Shown here piece by piece: positions 23,673-34,638 of a DNA stretch of 64,000 nucleotides (position 1 is the stretch's first letter; the number at the start of each line of letters is the position of its first letter). The DNA lies in assembly GCF_933775445.1 (NCBI RefSeq), contig NC_065873.1, positions 15,252,001 to 15,316,000 of the forward strand, written 5' to 3'. Below the pieces are notes generated by a model. That model searched no databases and had not been told where the DNA came from. It was given only the letters and a program-made list of their open reading frames with translations. The position numbers were made by a program, and so were the translations under genes. Source of the stretch: Argentina anserina. Taxonomy: Eukaryota; Streptophyta; Magnoliopsida; Rosales; Rosaceae.

Positions 23673-23824
23673 GGGGTGTTAGCATGATTAGCATGATTGA
23701 AAGAGTAAATCACGGGTGTGATTTCCTCCGTAATTTGTAGGGGTAGGGTAGATAGGCTAAGATTGTTTATATATAGATTACAAATTAAGTGTAATTGAAT
23801 TAAGAGTGAAATAAACTTTCTATT
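23669..23824 (+). mobile_element. Polypurine tract and 3' LTR of copia-2
   Basis: AAGGGGGG at 23669-23676 abuts the 3' LTR at 23677, which repeats the 5' LTR with small differences, including a five-base insertion near 23750. The LTR appears to end TATT rather than the usual CA. Confidence 0.88.
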
Positions 23825-23922
23825 CATGATAATATCAAGTCAGCCTTTATATTCCCATTACTCCATATATCGATACAAATACATACCAATTCACAAACAT
23901 AGACAAGTGGAGACTGCACGAT

Positions 23923-24183
23923 ATGCTATCGAAGTCCGGTCACCTCCTCCCGCGGTTCAAGTTCTCCGACTTGACTCACCCCGGCTCCATCATTGTCATT
24001 GGAGATTGCGCGATATACTTATCCTTATCGAAGTTCGAGTCGTACGATGACCTCCACCTCCTCCTGTTTTGCCTCGATGCCTTCCACGTCGACTGGCATT
24101 GTCTGGCTGCGTCTCTTTCCAATTTAGAGAGAGAGAGAGAGAGAGAGAAGAAATCAGATTTGGAGAAGAGAGAGATGTGGTAG
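23923..24183 (+). other. Unassigned open frame, possible captured gene fragment
   Basis: An 86-codon frame has a gene-like composition compared with its AT-rich surroundings. It includes HPGSIIVIGDCAIYLSLSKF and DAFHVDWHCLAASLSN, then dissolves into a GA microsatellite. I do not recognise the protein. It has no clear start context or splice sites. It could be an exon remnant or a captured fragment, or chance. Confidence 0.2.
24126..24148 (+). repeat. GA microsatellite
   Basis: An uninterrupted (GA)n run of about 23 bp. Confidence 0.85.
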
Positions 24184-24786
24184 TAGATATTCTGGTATTT
24201 TACCTTAACAATAATTGAAATTGGCACATAAAATTGAGTTGGTCACGTTTTTAAGGATTTATGTTTATTTGGTCATTTTCCCTAGAAAAAATTACAACCC
24301 TAGACTCCAGGAAAACTAAAGATCTCATCCTACATGGTATCATTTTTTTTCTTTCCTTTGTTCTAAAATATATGAAAAAGAACACAAATTCTAAAATCTA
24401 AGCAAGTTCTAAGGAGAAACCAATTAAGTAGAAAAATATGAGATAGGGAAAAATGTTACTTACCAACCAAGAGTGGCAAATGCAACTGGAAGTAAGAGGG
24501 CTTGAAAACCAATTCCAGAGAAAAGTAAATGGAAGGTGACGGAAAAGATATTCCCATTCCTGGATTCTGTAATGGGCAGCCAAGCTTCTAAAGGACTGAG
24601 TTCACCACCATCACCTGGGTCTCTCCAGTTTGTACCATCTTCTTCTTCTCTTCCACAAGGAAGACCGGTTGTGATGGGATTGACTTGAGCAGATTCTGAT
24701 GAGCTTCTGATACTGAAGCTGTGATAGGAATGTCCCCTTGTTAACTCTCCCCTGCAATCTGTTCCCACGACCATCACCTCTTCCAT

Positions 24787-25168
24787 ATCTATCTGCAGTT
24801 TCCTCAGATGCCTTAATTAGTTGCTGTGAAATTAAGAGAAGCCAGTTTTATAACAGCCTAACATGTGTACTCTTGTGCAAAAACAGTTCTGTAAGACTTG
24901 ATCAAAAAGAAAAAGAGGAAAATAAAGGATTAATAGAAGTTTTTTTTAAGAAAAAAGGAACGTCCGAGTTTTCTTTCACCTTTCCATTTTGGCAACGGAG
25001 CATCAAGCCCTATAAGAGCTGATTAAAGAAACTAAACAGAGAGAGGGAACATGAAAGTCGCATTGTCAATATTACCAAATTGTAATGGAGAAACCAAAAA
25101 TGAAGAGAAAACAAAAGCGTTCACAAAACAAGGCGAGGAATAGTTGCATCTTTTATTGATATAGCCCT
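24787..25168. other. 5' flank of transporter copy B, no gene seen
   Basis: AT-rich sequence upstream of the copy B start codon. No defined promoter motif could be singled out. Confidence 0.4.
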
Positions 25169-26390
25169 CACTACTACAAAGTTCCCCATTTTTTTTGGTT
25201 AACAAAGTTCCCCATTAGACACTGATACTAAGATTCCCTATTGGGGGAAAATGGGGGCAATACATACTGATAAGGCTAGGACCGGTATGGGACGATATGA
25301 GATTGTGCTCATACATATACCATACTGATTTTATATTTCGGTATTGGTATTTTTAACCTCAATATCGAACTAAACTGATACTGTTCGGTTTCGGTATGGT
25401 TCGGTACCTTTTTTGGTACTAAATTGGCAAATTCCACAAGACATACATATGCATCATTCATTACACTAACTAGGATCAATATGAACATAATTCACATAAA
25501 AGATACAATTGACACACTTCACACTTTCACAAAGCTGAAAGATACAAACTGAGAGCAGTTCATATAGCTGCATATACTTCTGCACAAATTGAAAGTTTTA
25601 CACTATACAAATTCATATTTCTGCACAAAGAAAGTAGATACAAAACCCAAGCTCCTTCGATTTGAAACGAACACGAACTCAAACCATAACCCAAAGAAAG
25701 TAAAACCCAAAACCCAAGTTGCATATATGATTCATACTTTCAGAGTTTTCAGTGAAGAATTTGAGATTGAGTTAAGGCTTACCTTCAGTTTTCCCATCAA
25801 GATTCTAAGAGACTGCGATTGAGACTTGATATTGAGAGTGAATGGCAAAGTCAGTGTTGAGAGTGAAAGACGAAGACACGAAGTGAAAGAATGAAGTCGC
25901 GATGAATGGAGACGATGAGTTTTCGATGGAATGAGTTCGGGTATATGGGCTTTTGTGAACCCTAAACCCCCTAAAAAAAGGGCTTTTATAGTTTCGGTAC
26001 AGTTCAATATATTCAGTATCAGATTTAATGAAACCGACCCGTCCTGATTATATGCTTCCAGTATCAGTATTGGTTTGGTATCATAATTTTTTACCGATTC
26101 ATCCCGTACCGTTAGGATTTGGTACGGGACGAACGGTTTCAATACCATTTTTTCGGTACCAACTCCCAGCCCTACATACTGATATCAGTGTGTAATCTCA
26201 TTAGCACCCTTGCAGCCACTAATAAAATATCAGTGTCCTATATAAGAGGTGCTAATGGGGTAATACACACTATTAATTTTACAGTGGCATGCTTTAACTA
26301 AAATCAGGTTCCATCGAAAACAGTGCCTAGCCACTAATATCAGTGTGAGTGCTTCAAAAATGACACTGTCACCAGTGGCAAAGTAACAAT
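25169..26390. mobile_element. Possible CACTA-like non-autonomous element hosting a hAT insertion
   Basis: It starts CACTACTACAAAG, a typical plant CACTA end. Repeated words GTTCCCCATT, GATATCAGTGT and GTGCTAATGGGG lie on both sides of the nested hAT. I found no matching TAGTAGTG end before 27 kb, so the right limit is approximate and the class is uncertain. Confidence 0.3.
25271..26174. mobile_element. Non-autonomous hAT element (904 bp) with perfect 8 bp target duplication
   Basis: CATACTGA flanks both ends (25263-25270 and 26175-26182). The ends, TAAGGCTAGGACCGGTA and, reverse-complemented, TAGGGCTGGGAGTTGGTA, are imperfect inverted repeats. The subterminal parts are rich in GGTACC and TTCGGTA words. 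No transposase is seen. Confidence 0.8.
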
Positions 26391-26701
26391 GAGTTTTTTT
26401 TTTTTAAAGTGTCAATAGGCACCTTTCTAAATTCTGTTATACAGTATAACCAAAAACTAAATAATAGTAACAAATATACATAACCCTCAAAATGTAAACA
26501 CATGATATGATAAATTCTTCCCAGGTCTCCAACTGTCTTTGAAACACCACTTTTTCTAAGCAAATGCAACATGTGTCTGATACCTGAAAAAGAATCAAAT
26601 AATTAATCAGTTCTAGCTATCTGAAAGTCTTAGATAATTAAATTATGTTGCAAATGTTACTTGTTAAAAATTCAACACGCAATCATGAACGTGGTACATG
26701 T

Positions 26702-27335
26702 AGTGTTCTAAAAAGCGGTCTAAGCAGCCGCCTAGGCGCTAGGAGGTCACTCACCGCCACGCTTTTTGCCTCGGCGGCCATCTGTGGCATTTTGTGAATT
26801 AGGCGGCCGCCTAGGCGGTCCTAGGCGGTCTTATTTAGTCCTATCAGTCCTAGGCGGCCTTATCAATCCTAGGTGGTCAACCATCATTTTGACATTAAAG
26901 AAAACCTAAAAGAGGCCGCAGCTCTCACTCTTTGTCTATTTTCCGAAAACCTAATCTCATCAACAGAAGAAGAGGAAAGAAATATGAATATTAAGTTTGA
27001 GTCCGATATTGAATGAGTTAGGAAATAATTTGAAGAAAAAGAAATTGAGATTTGGTATTATTGCATTTGTTTCATTATTTATCTTTTCTTCAAATACTTT
27101 TTATGGACTTTATACTTAAGTTATGTGAATTTAGACTATTTTACGTATTTTTAAAATTAATATTAAACATCATTATATATTTTTGATCATTAAAATATTT
27201 TAAATACATGTATAAAAATAAATAAATATTTAATAATTCGAAACCGCCTAGACGCCGCCTAGGAGACCGCTTAACCGTCTAGGCTAGGAGGTGACTGTCC
27301 GCCTACATACCGCCTAGTGCTTTTTAGAACCTTAA
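26702..27335. mobile_element. Non-autonomous hAT MITE (634 bp) with 8 bp target duplication
   Basis: GTACATGT flanks both ends (26694-26701 and 27336-27343). The core terminal inverted repeat is GTTCTAAAAAGC. Subterminal regions carry many CCTAGGCGGC words on both sides. It was inserted at the 3' edge of the transporter copy C relic. Confidence 0.8.
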
Positions 27336-27872
27336 GTACATGTACGACCATTTCATTACAATCGAGGGCGATCCACATGAAACAAGGATATATATGCATA
27401 TGTCATAGGCAATGTAAAACCTCCAAGCAGAGGTGCCAGGCTTACCATTTAGGAATGGAAAGGTCACCGCTGCAAAGAATGCCAATTTTTCCAAACAAAC
27501 ACGAATAGTTACTCAAAGCCATCTTGCACACCGCTTGTTCTTCCTCATAGTGTACTTAGAATCCAAGTTTGTCAAAGACTACCATGCCATAAATTTGAAA
27601 TGTGCTTGACCAGTGTATTATTACAAGAACGCAGATCAATCCCAGAACAAACCTTGAGGTATATGTTATTTGTCCACGTAGTTGCGAAGCGGATGGGAGC
27701 GCTTAATTAATATTTCTAAGAACGATGAGGAGGGAGTCTGCGTATAATCAAAGGCTCTAATAGCGAGTTGGAGGTAGCTACAGTATCAGATTCGTGTGGT
27801 AGTACGAGGAACCGTATAGTGTAGATTTGCCCTGCAAACGCTAATACCAAGCATATACGATATCCCCATGCC
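27336..27872 (-). pseudogene. LHT8-like amino-acid transporter, copy C, relic of exons 2 and 5
   Basis: Two remnants are readable on the minus strand. At 27872-27757, after a TGCAG acceptor, the sequence aligns base by base with exon 2 of copies A and B but has lost the frame. At about 27690-27340 is the final-exon region missing from copies A and B. It shows VLGLICVLVIIHWSSTFQIY, then GMVVFDKL, SKYTMRKNKRCARWL with a stop after it, FFAAVTFPFLN and YPCFMWIAL, the usual membrane helices near the C-terminus of this family. Exons 1, 3 and 4 are absent. The call rests on order, strand and residue patterns. It is plainly non-functional. Confidence 0.7.
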
Positions 27873-27879
27873 CTGCAGA

Positions 27880-29056
27880 CCCATATATTAATGGACTGTT
27901 ATTAACTAGTTTGCATGATCGTTGTTATGTCAATATATTACGTAATACGTGCATATGTATATGTAGATATATTTAGCAAAGGATGTATTATTACTAATCA
28001 TTATATGCAGTGGTACGTCGGTACGACCAACCGAAGTGAGGGTTGCAAAATGATTCCATCAAGTAGAAGTTTATGTTGGGCAAGCCCATCCCTGCCTACC
28101 TAATATAATGTGAAGTATCTTCGTGCAACACGTACATGTATAATTTAATACAGTGCGCGCATTTCAGTTTTAAGATTGATACAATGATACTGTACATATA
28201 TATACACTTAATTAGTCGTAGTAACAAGATAATTTCTTAACATGCAGTACGTAGTACGTGTACAACTCTAGACTATATATACTTGGATTATTGAAGTTAA
28301 TGTAGTTTTAACTAGGACCTTTCTTAGGATAAAGAGCAAGGGACCTAACCGGAAACTATGACATCAGGTTCAATAAGTTTATTCGAATTTATTTTTATCT
28401 CTATTAATTAAGACAATTCCCTATATGAAACTGCCACTACTAGCTATTCGGGCAATGGGCACGGACTCATTGGGGATGACTTGAAGATCTATCCCTATAT
28501 TTACTAATAGGCTAAAATGAGGACGGCTAGGATTTTTCTGACCCAATGAAAGAAATAGCGACGATAACTGTCTCGATCAAATCGTTGTTACTCAATTAAA
28601 ATGTAAAATAATGAACTTGTTCGTGCCCATTTAGAACAAACATTAAATTCCTAAAGACAATATGAGAGGAATGGGTCAAAACTAACTGAGTCTACCTTCT
28701 AGCCCCAGAAATATTAACGAGCTAAATTGAGATCATACGGTGACTATTTTATTATCTCAATAATTATTAAAGTGAATGCTCAAGTTTTTGCTTCAGAATT
28801 TTGGATCAAGTAAATTTATTTGACAAAAGCATAGAATTCAATTATACATTAAGACAAGAACGTAGGAATTTTCGACGAACTTTATGGATACTTAAGCAAT
28901 TTTATATGATCTTACGAAGTACGGAAATATAAGAAGTTATTTGGGAAATCTGAATTTGTAGCGGTGCAATCTCAACCGTTGATTTAGATCGACAAATTTA
29001 GGCCGTCCATCCTTATTTTTTTGAGGCCTTTAGCCCATTATCCGGAGGGGAGGGGG

Positions 29057-29059
<3 letters not shown>
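27880..29059. other. AT-rich stretch, no gene seen
   Basis: No open frame, repeat family or inverted repeat that I could support. A CACTACTAGC word at 28434 is noted elsewhere as a weak CACTA-end candidate. Confidence 0.5.

Positions 29060-29112
<53 letters not shown>
29060..29112. repeat. CT microsatellite (about 53 bp)
   Basis: A near-perfect (CT)n run. It is followed by a short CG-richer stretch at 29113-29190 with no supported gene. Confidence 0.95.
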
Positions 29113-29114
<2 letters not shown>

Positions 29115-29949
29115 TTTGAACCCAGAAACACCATCACCCTTCCTCGTCGTGCGCCACTGTCGTCCGGCCGGCTCAGGCCTCACCACCATCGCCATTCAAA
29201 CCCTCATTTCATTCTCTTTAAAACTTATATCTTGCTTGTAGCATTAGAGCCATTTTGTCTCAGATCGAAAATTGGGGCCAATGTGTGTTCTTAGAGTTTC
29301 TGGCGACATTTTTGAGCTCCAGCTGGCGTATGATCCCATGTAGATTCACCCTCTGCTTGAATTACTTTCGAGTAATTTGGGGGCAGGGTGTGTCACCAAC
29401 AGTAATTAAAAGTACCCTAATTAATTGTGGAATGATATGAAGAATAAGTTAGAGATTCCTTTTGAAAAGAAGAATAATAATAAAGACATAACTTTTTCCA
29501 ACTCAAGAGGATGCTATGAAGTTATTTCAAACTAGGCTATTTGGGCATATCATCTTCATCCCACCATTCCAGAGGTAAGGGGTTTATACCATCAAGCATG
29601 CATTTTTATATATTGATGTCGATCTAATTTCTCTGATATGGTGGATTTGGATTTGATCAGCATTCTTATCCAGATCTGATGATCATTGATGATACTGAGA
29701 TATAATATGTGAGGGGAATTTGAATAAGATGGTGAACTCCTTCATGAATCTCTAGTGAGTGACTTATATTTCTCTACATGTGTTTGATTCACTCCTTCAT
29801 GTTTCATATTTGTATCAATTATTCCTCTGGGTTGGCTTCATAGTTGGATTGAGATAACCTATATTCTATTTATTTCAAGATTGATAGGGTGCATGATTAC
29901 TAGTAGTAGCTGGGTTAGCTTCATACTCTCTTTTGCAGCCATGATGTTT
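29113..29949. other. No gene seen
   Basis: AT-rich sequence between the microsatellite and a solo LTR. Short frames are present, but nothing is recognisable. Confidence 0.45.
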
Positions 29950-32341
29950 TGTCACAGCCCCGAAATTTCGAATGATAAAAATTCGAATTCGTAGTCATGA
30001 CAACACTAAAACAATCTCAAATATATTGAAATCATCTTATAATAACAGTGTATTGAAACTGAGTCCACAGCACAACTCAGTCGACTTGAATAATACATAA
30101 CTAGTTTATATCTCAGTATTATAACCAATGGAAATGTAAAATTCACTCAATCCTCACCACAAATAGAAGAAAGAAATCTTCAGAGTAAGCCATCTGAATC
30201 TGCTAATCCCCACCTGCAGAACTATCCCCTACACCATCAAATTGGTGCACTGTGATTGTAAACACAAACCAGGTAAGCTTTTCAGTCCGTATGAGTAAAC
30301 CAACAGTATACCATACATCACATACAAAAGAAATATGACAGATAACATTTAAAGACAACGTACTCATGTGACACTGGGCAACCCATCTGTTACCCAATAT
30401 CATTTAAAAATATGTGTAATCATGAGACACTGGGCAACTCATCTGTTACCCAAAATCATTTTAAAACATGGGTACTCATGATACCTAGATACCCATATGT
30501 TACCCCTCATGTAGTACACCGACATATACTAGGCAACACATCTGTTACCCAATATCATTTAAAATATGGGTACTCATGAGACCCAGGTACCCATATGTTA
30601 CCCCTCATGCAGTACACCGACAGACACTGGGCAGCTCATCTGTTACCCAATATCATCGAAAAACATGGGTACTCATGAGACCCAGGCAACCCATCTATTA
30701 CCCCTCATGCAGTACACCGGCAGACAGACTAGAGCTCTAACTGAATCGTAACCGACACTTGGCCAAGATTTAGTTCCAATTACTGCCAACAACGTCTGAT
30801 GATCAGAAAACATTTTAACAAGACTCAATGTTAAAACCACGTATAATATAAGAATCCACACATGTTATTGTACTACAACCAAGCGACTCTTCACAACAAT
30901 ATAAATATAGTCACCACAATATAATCTCTTTTTTGAAATAAAAACGTAACATTATATAATATAGCAACCCATATATATGTATCGTATTTACCATTTTTGT
31001 ACACATACACAACCCACTATATTATATAGATGTCACAGTTCACTCTTTTTAATAATTCAAACATATAAGTCACCGTCAAGGGTAAACTTGTCATATTGAG
31101 ATTTACTCATATTCACCACAGTCCATAATCACTAAAACCTTTTAAAATCATTTATTAAAATAACGTTTTAAACCGTAGATGATCAAGTTCACGTAATTTA
31201 AACTACAACATATTTTTAGAACAATTTTTTTATAAGCTAGTGATGCAATGACTATGTTAACAACTCAAACTAAATTCAATAATTATAACACTACTTCAAT
31301 CATGATGATCATTGTCAGGTTTACTCACCTTATTTCCTGCGTGCAACCTCCACGACACCGAGAGCAATTCTCTCACTCGTTTCGTCGTCACCTAATAGCA
31401 TGATAAAAACCTTAGAAAACGATACGTAAAATCTCAGGTGACGATTTTCATTACAGATGAACACTATTCATGAAACATTGTTCATGCGCCGCCCGTTTTT
31501 TGACAACCACCAATGACCACCATATTTCACCACCACAATCTAAATGACATTCCTAACAACTTTCTAATTCACCACAAAGTCCAAAGCCGAGCCTAACCAC
31601 TTCAATTTAACAAAAACCGAAAAGCCCCAATTTAAAACCTAGGATATCTTTTCTTCGATTCTCCTAGCACAAAACGATTTGGGTTAAATCTTTTGGAGGG
31701 TTTGTAGTATGGAAATAGACCTTCAAAATGGGACAAAAATCTCACCGATTGGTGGCCGGAGGAGGGAGATCCGGCGAGGTGAAGTTCGGCGAAACTGTGC
31801 ACTTTCAGAGGAACTTTCGGGATTAACCGCTTCCAAACGGCGGCGAGATGGCGGGTGGTGCTGCCACCAATCGACAAGGGACGCAGTATCCTTCCAAACG
31901 GGACCGGTGCGCCGGTCTATGGTGGCCTGACGACGGAGATCCGGTGGCCCAAAGTCGGCAGCTCGAAACGAAAAAATCTGAGTTTTCGGGTGAACAATAC
32001 CCGATCCGAACTTCTGATTTTTGTCCCCCCTTTTCTCTTTAATTCCCTTATTTATACTATTTTCCAAAAATGTCTAAATACCTTGTGATTCGTAATTTCT
32101 TCATATGAACTCCGATTTAAGCGTGCCACGTGTTCACGAATTCATATTAATGAACTCTAGGACTTTCATGAATAAAGTTTTATGAGATTTATAACTCTTG
32201 ACCGCTCACAGTAACGTTTCTGAGTATAAAATCGCTCGAACACTTTCGTTTTCTCCCTCGTACTATATAACCAGATCATCACCAATTTAAATATCTCTGA
32301 ACAATAATTAGAAAATTATTATAAATTTCCGAGATATTACA
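29950..32341 (-). mobile_element. Solo LTR of Tekay-type gypsy element, perfect TSD
   Basis: A 2392 bp block begins TGTCACAGCCCCG and ends GAGATATTACA, with TGTTT duplicated perfectly on both sides (29945-29949 and 32342-32346). Read on the minus strand it aligns with the 244-3003 LTR. No internal region is left, which fits recombination between the two LTRs of one element. The GTTACCC module is expanded here. A GC-rich block at 31740-31960 corresponds to the GC-rich part of the other LTRs. Confidence 0.88.
30370..30720. repeat. Expanded CATCTGTTACCC module inside the solo LTR
   Basis: Blocks containing CATCTGTTACCC, a TATCATTTAAAA-like stretch and GGGTACTCATGA recur five times, partly as a larger unit of about 125 bp that includes CATGCAGTACACCGACAGAC. 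The other two related LTRs have only one or two copies. Confidence 0.8.
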
Positions 32342-34558
32342 TGTTTTCTCATAAACAAAGAAGGGTATTCATCAGATACTTCGATTGAACTTCCTGAAGC
32401 AAATTTTTTGCTCAATTAAAGTTTTTATTAGTTTTTTTTGTTGCAATTTAATGTCTTTGTTCTAACTACTTAGAACCTATATTAAGCAAATCCAGTGGTC
32501 TCATTGAAGTTGAATTGTAGAGCAGATGCAATTGAAACTGTGATAGAACACCACACTAATTTCGTGAATACCAGAATTTTGTAGATCTAATAGCAAAGCG
32601 GGAATAAACCGGGGACATTTTGCTAAACTAATATTTATTTATTTTTGATCAAAAATTATAAATTGGGGATGGACCAACACGTGATAGTTTTCAAGTGGTG
32701 GTGCCAAAATGGGCACATACAGCTAATTCCCTCCCTAAAATGTACCCAAACCAAAATGGGGATGGTACAAATAGAGACTGACATATTTTCCTCCCCAACC
32801 ATCAATAGGGACTGACTATGTCCCTTATAACATCAGTAGAGATCGAATGTTGTCTGTCCCCATAGTCCTTAGTAGTGTGTCAAGCATCCTATGTCATTCT
32901 TGCCCCTTTTAATAATTATCTAACCAAAACATGGATGAAATAAATAAAGGATAGTAAATATAAAAAAAATCAGGATTTAAGCCTTGCATTTAATTATGTG
33001 AATTTGGCCTCTTTCCAACTATTTTACGTCTCCAATGGTTGTTGAGTATATCAAAAAGCTCCTCAATGTTAGGATAGTAGTTTTGAGAAAAAAAATATAA
33101 ATTAAAATATACACATCAAAATAAAATAAAAACAAATCGACATACGAGTAGTGAGTGTAATATACTATGTCAAAACTGCTTTAGACATCATTCATTGGAT
33201 AGTGGATAAGCAAATCACCGTTAAGTGAACACGCCCAAAATGTTCAATCAGCACTTATGTGAGTATATGATGTCTGGAGATTGTGATTCCATGAGGATTT
33301 CAACGATTGGCTACTATATGTTAAAACTTTCGAATCTCAGACACCACTTATCGAATAAATGTTATTTGAATTAAAATGATGAATTCAAGTAAACTTCAAT
33401 TATTAATTAATTGTTGCCTGATTAAAATTATCAAATTATTCAAACAACACAAGAATATAAGTGGGGTTTGACCCAAATGAGTGTTAATCAATTAGACAAC
33501 ATTTGTTAACAAGTGCTCTCTGAACCAAAAGATATAACAAGTCAGACAACATATATCATGTAAGTGTTGTTTGAGATATTAGGGTTAGAAACTACTGACG
33601 CACACTAAAGATTTAGGTGCAATATTTCCCTCCATTCTCTTATCCAAAATTCCCAACACTTCGACAAATTCAACCCTAAAACACAACTTGCCAAAAATTG
33701 AGCGCCTAATTCTCTCTCTCATTAATTCTCTTACCTAAAATTCCCAACACTTTAGACAAGTTGGACCCTAAAACATTTACTCTATCTGAAACTCTCAGCG
33801 CACTTATTCTAGCTCTCACACAACAATTTGTAAAACTCTCAGCTCTCAAAACCCGTGCGCATATCTCATTCAAACAAAACTCACACCTCTCATTCAAACA
33901 AAACCCTATGGATTAGCCCAAATTCTAGATTTATTCCATGGATTAGGTTGAATCTTATTTCTTATTCCTTGTATTACGACTTAATAAGGTGGGTATATGC
34001 ACGTCGGTTTAGGATTTTCTTCTAATATTGGGTGTTTGTTTTTTTAATTGAAGCTTTTATGTATTAAGGTTTTAGGCAATTATTTTGAAATTAGGGATAT
34101 GGGTTTAGTTGATTTCTATATGGGTTCTTCCAAGGTGGGGTTTTCTTAGAAATTGGGGATATTTCTCAAATTCTTTTGAAATTAGGTTTAATGGATATGA
34201 GTTTTGAATAATGTATATATGTATGGGTTTAATATCTTGCTTTGCTATTGTTGGTAGTAGGGAGTTAAAGGTTGTACGTAGTAGCTATACTGGTAGGAAG
34301 TGAAACTTGGATCAGATCTACTGTGCTGAAGTTGAAGATTTTTGTGTTGGTAAGTTGTATATAAATATTTACTGAATTTTAATGAATGTTGTTGTGCTGG
34401 TTTTGATGAATGTTGTTTTGCTGGTTATTAACTTGTGTATTATTGAATTTATGATCAGTTAGTGTTGATTTATGTGTGAACTAGATTAACTCTAGGTGTG
34501 GTTGATGTCTGAACTTTATTAATCACCTATTTTAGTGGCTGATTTTGGACTGTGTGAT

Positions 34559-34592
<34 letters not shown>

Positions 34593-34638
34593 ATATATAG
34601 ACACACACATATACTTGTAGATACAACATTGATAAATC
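32342..34638. other. No gene seen; possible CACTA ends
   Basis: A CCTTAGTAGTG word ending at 32877, preceded by repeated AGGGACTGAC and GGGGATGG words, looks like one end of a small CACTA element. At 33180-33580 short words (GACAACAT, AAGTG, CACTTAT) recur in both orientations and could be the 5' subterminal region of CACTA-A. A segment of about 95 bp near 33630-33780 is duplicated. TA repeats lie at 34556-34600. Confidence 0.3.

Larger units (their letters stand above)
19243..23824 (+). mobile_element. Ty1/copia element copia-2, both LTRs present, gag-less
   Basis: A 143 bp 5' LTR (19243-19385) and a 148 bp 3' LTR (23677-23824) bracket a 4.3 kb interior with a primer site, GC-rich leader and pol. 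The LTRs differ by a five-base gap and several substitutions, so the insertion is not recent. The flanks CATGG and CATGA match at four of five bases. No gag coat-protein region is present between leader and protease; only a zinc-knuckle remnant remains. It lies inside the first intron of transporter copy B, in inverse orientation to that gene. Confidence 0.92.
14261..24786 (-). pseudogene. LHT8-like amino-acid transporter, copy B, with TE-filled first intron
   Basis: Three exons are visible: 24786-24464, 14982-14849 and 14665-14261. Exon 1 starts MEEVMVV and carries SPLEAWLPITESRNGN, then FSGIGFQALLLPVAFATLGW before a GTAAGT donor. Exon 2 starts after a TGCAG acceptor in the matching phase, is intact and gives FTWQLYTIWLLVQLHES. 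Exon 3 is broken: the LIIVGG helix is shortened, the frame shifts near 14560, and about eight extra bases sit near 14470. It ends AFRGHNVVLEIQ at a GTGAGT donor. No exon 4 or 5 is found, and the hAT element begins 144 bp further on. Joining exon 1 to exons 2-3 is inferred from strand, order and phase. They could instead be remnants of two copies. The intron of about 9.5 kb is mostly transposon. Confidence 0.7.

Noticed and set aside
25732..26148. 138-codon minus-strand frame
   Set aside because: It falls inside a non-autonomous hAT element and has no transposase motif. Treated as chance.
29060..29112. CRISPR-like or regulatory repeat array
   Set aside because: It is a simple dinucleotide run in a plant genome, with no spacers.
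29013..29195. 60-codon frame with Arg-Glu repeats
   Set aside because: Translation of the CT microsatellite on the other strand.
31632..32088. Several overlapping frames on both strands near 31.8 kb
   Set aside because: They lie in the GC-rich block of a solo LTR. Open frames on four frames at once reflect composition.
28434..32877. CACTACTAGC at 28434 and CCTTAGTAGTG ending at 32877 as ends of one CACTA element
   Set aside because: The ends share only the core CACTACTA, the three flanking bases differ (TGC and TGT), and no subterminal match could be shown. Kept only as a weak possibility.
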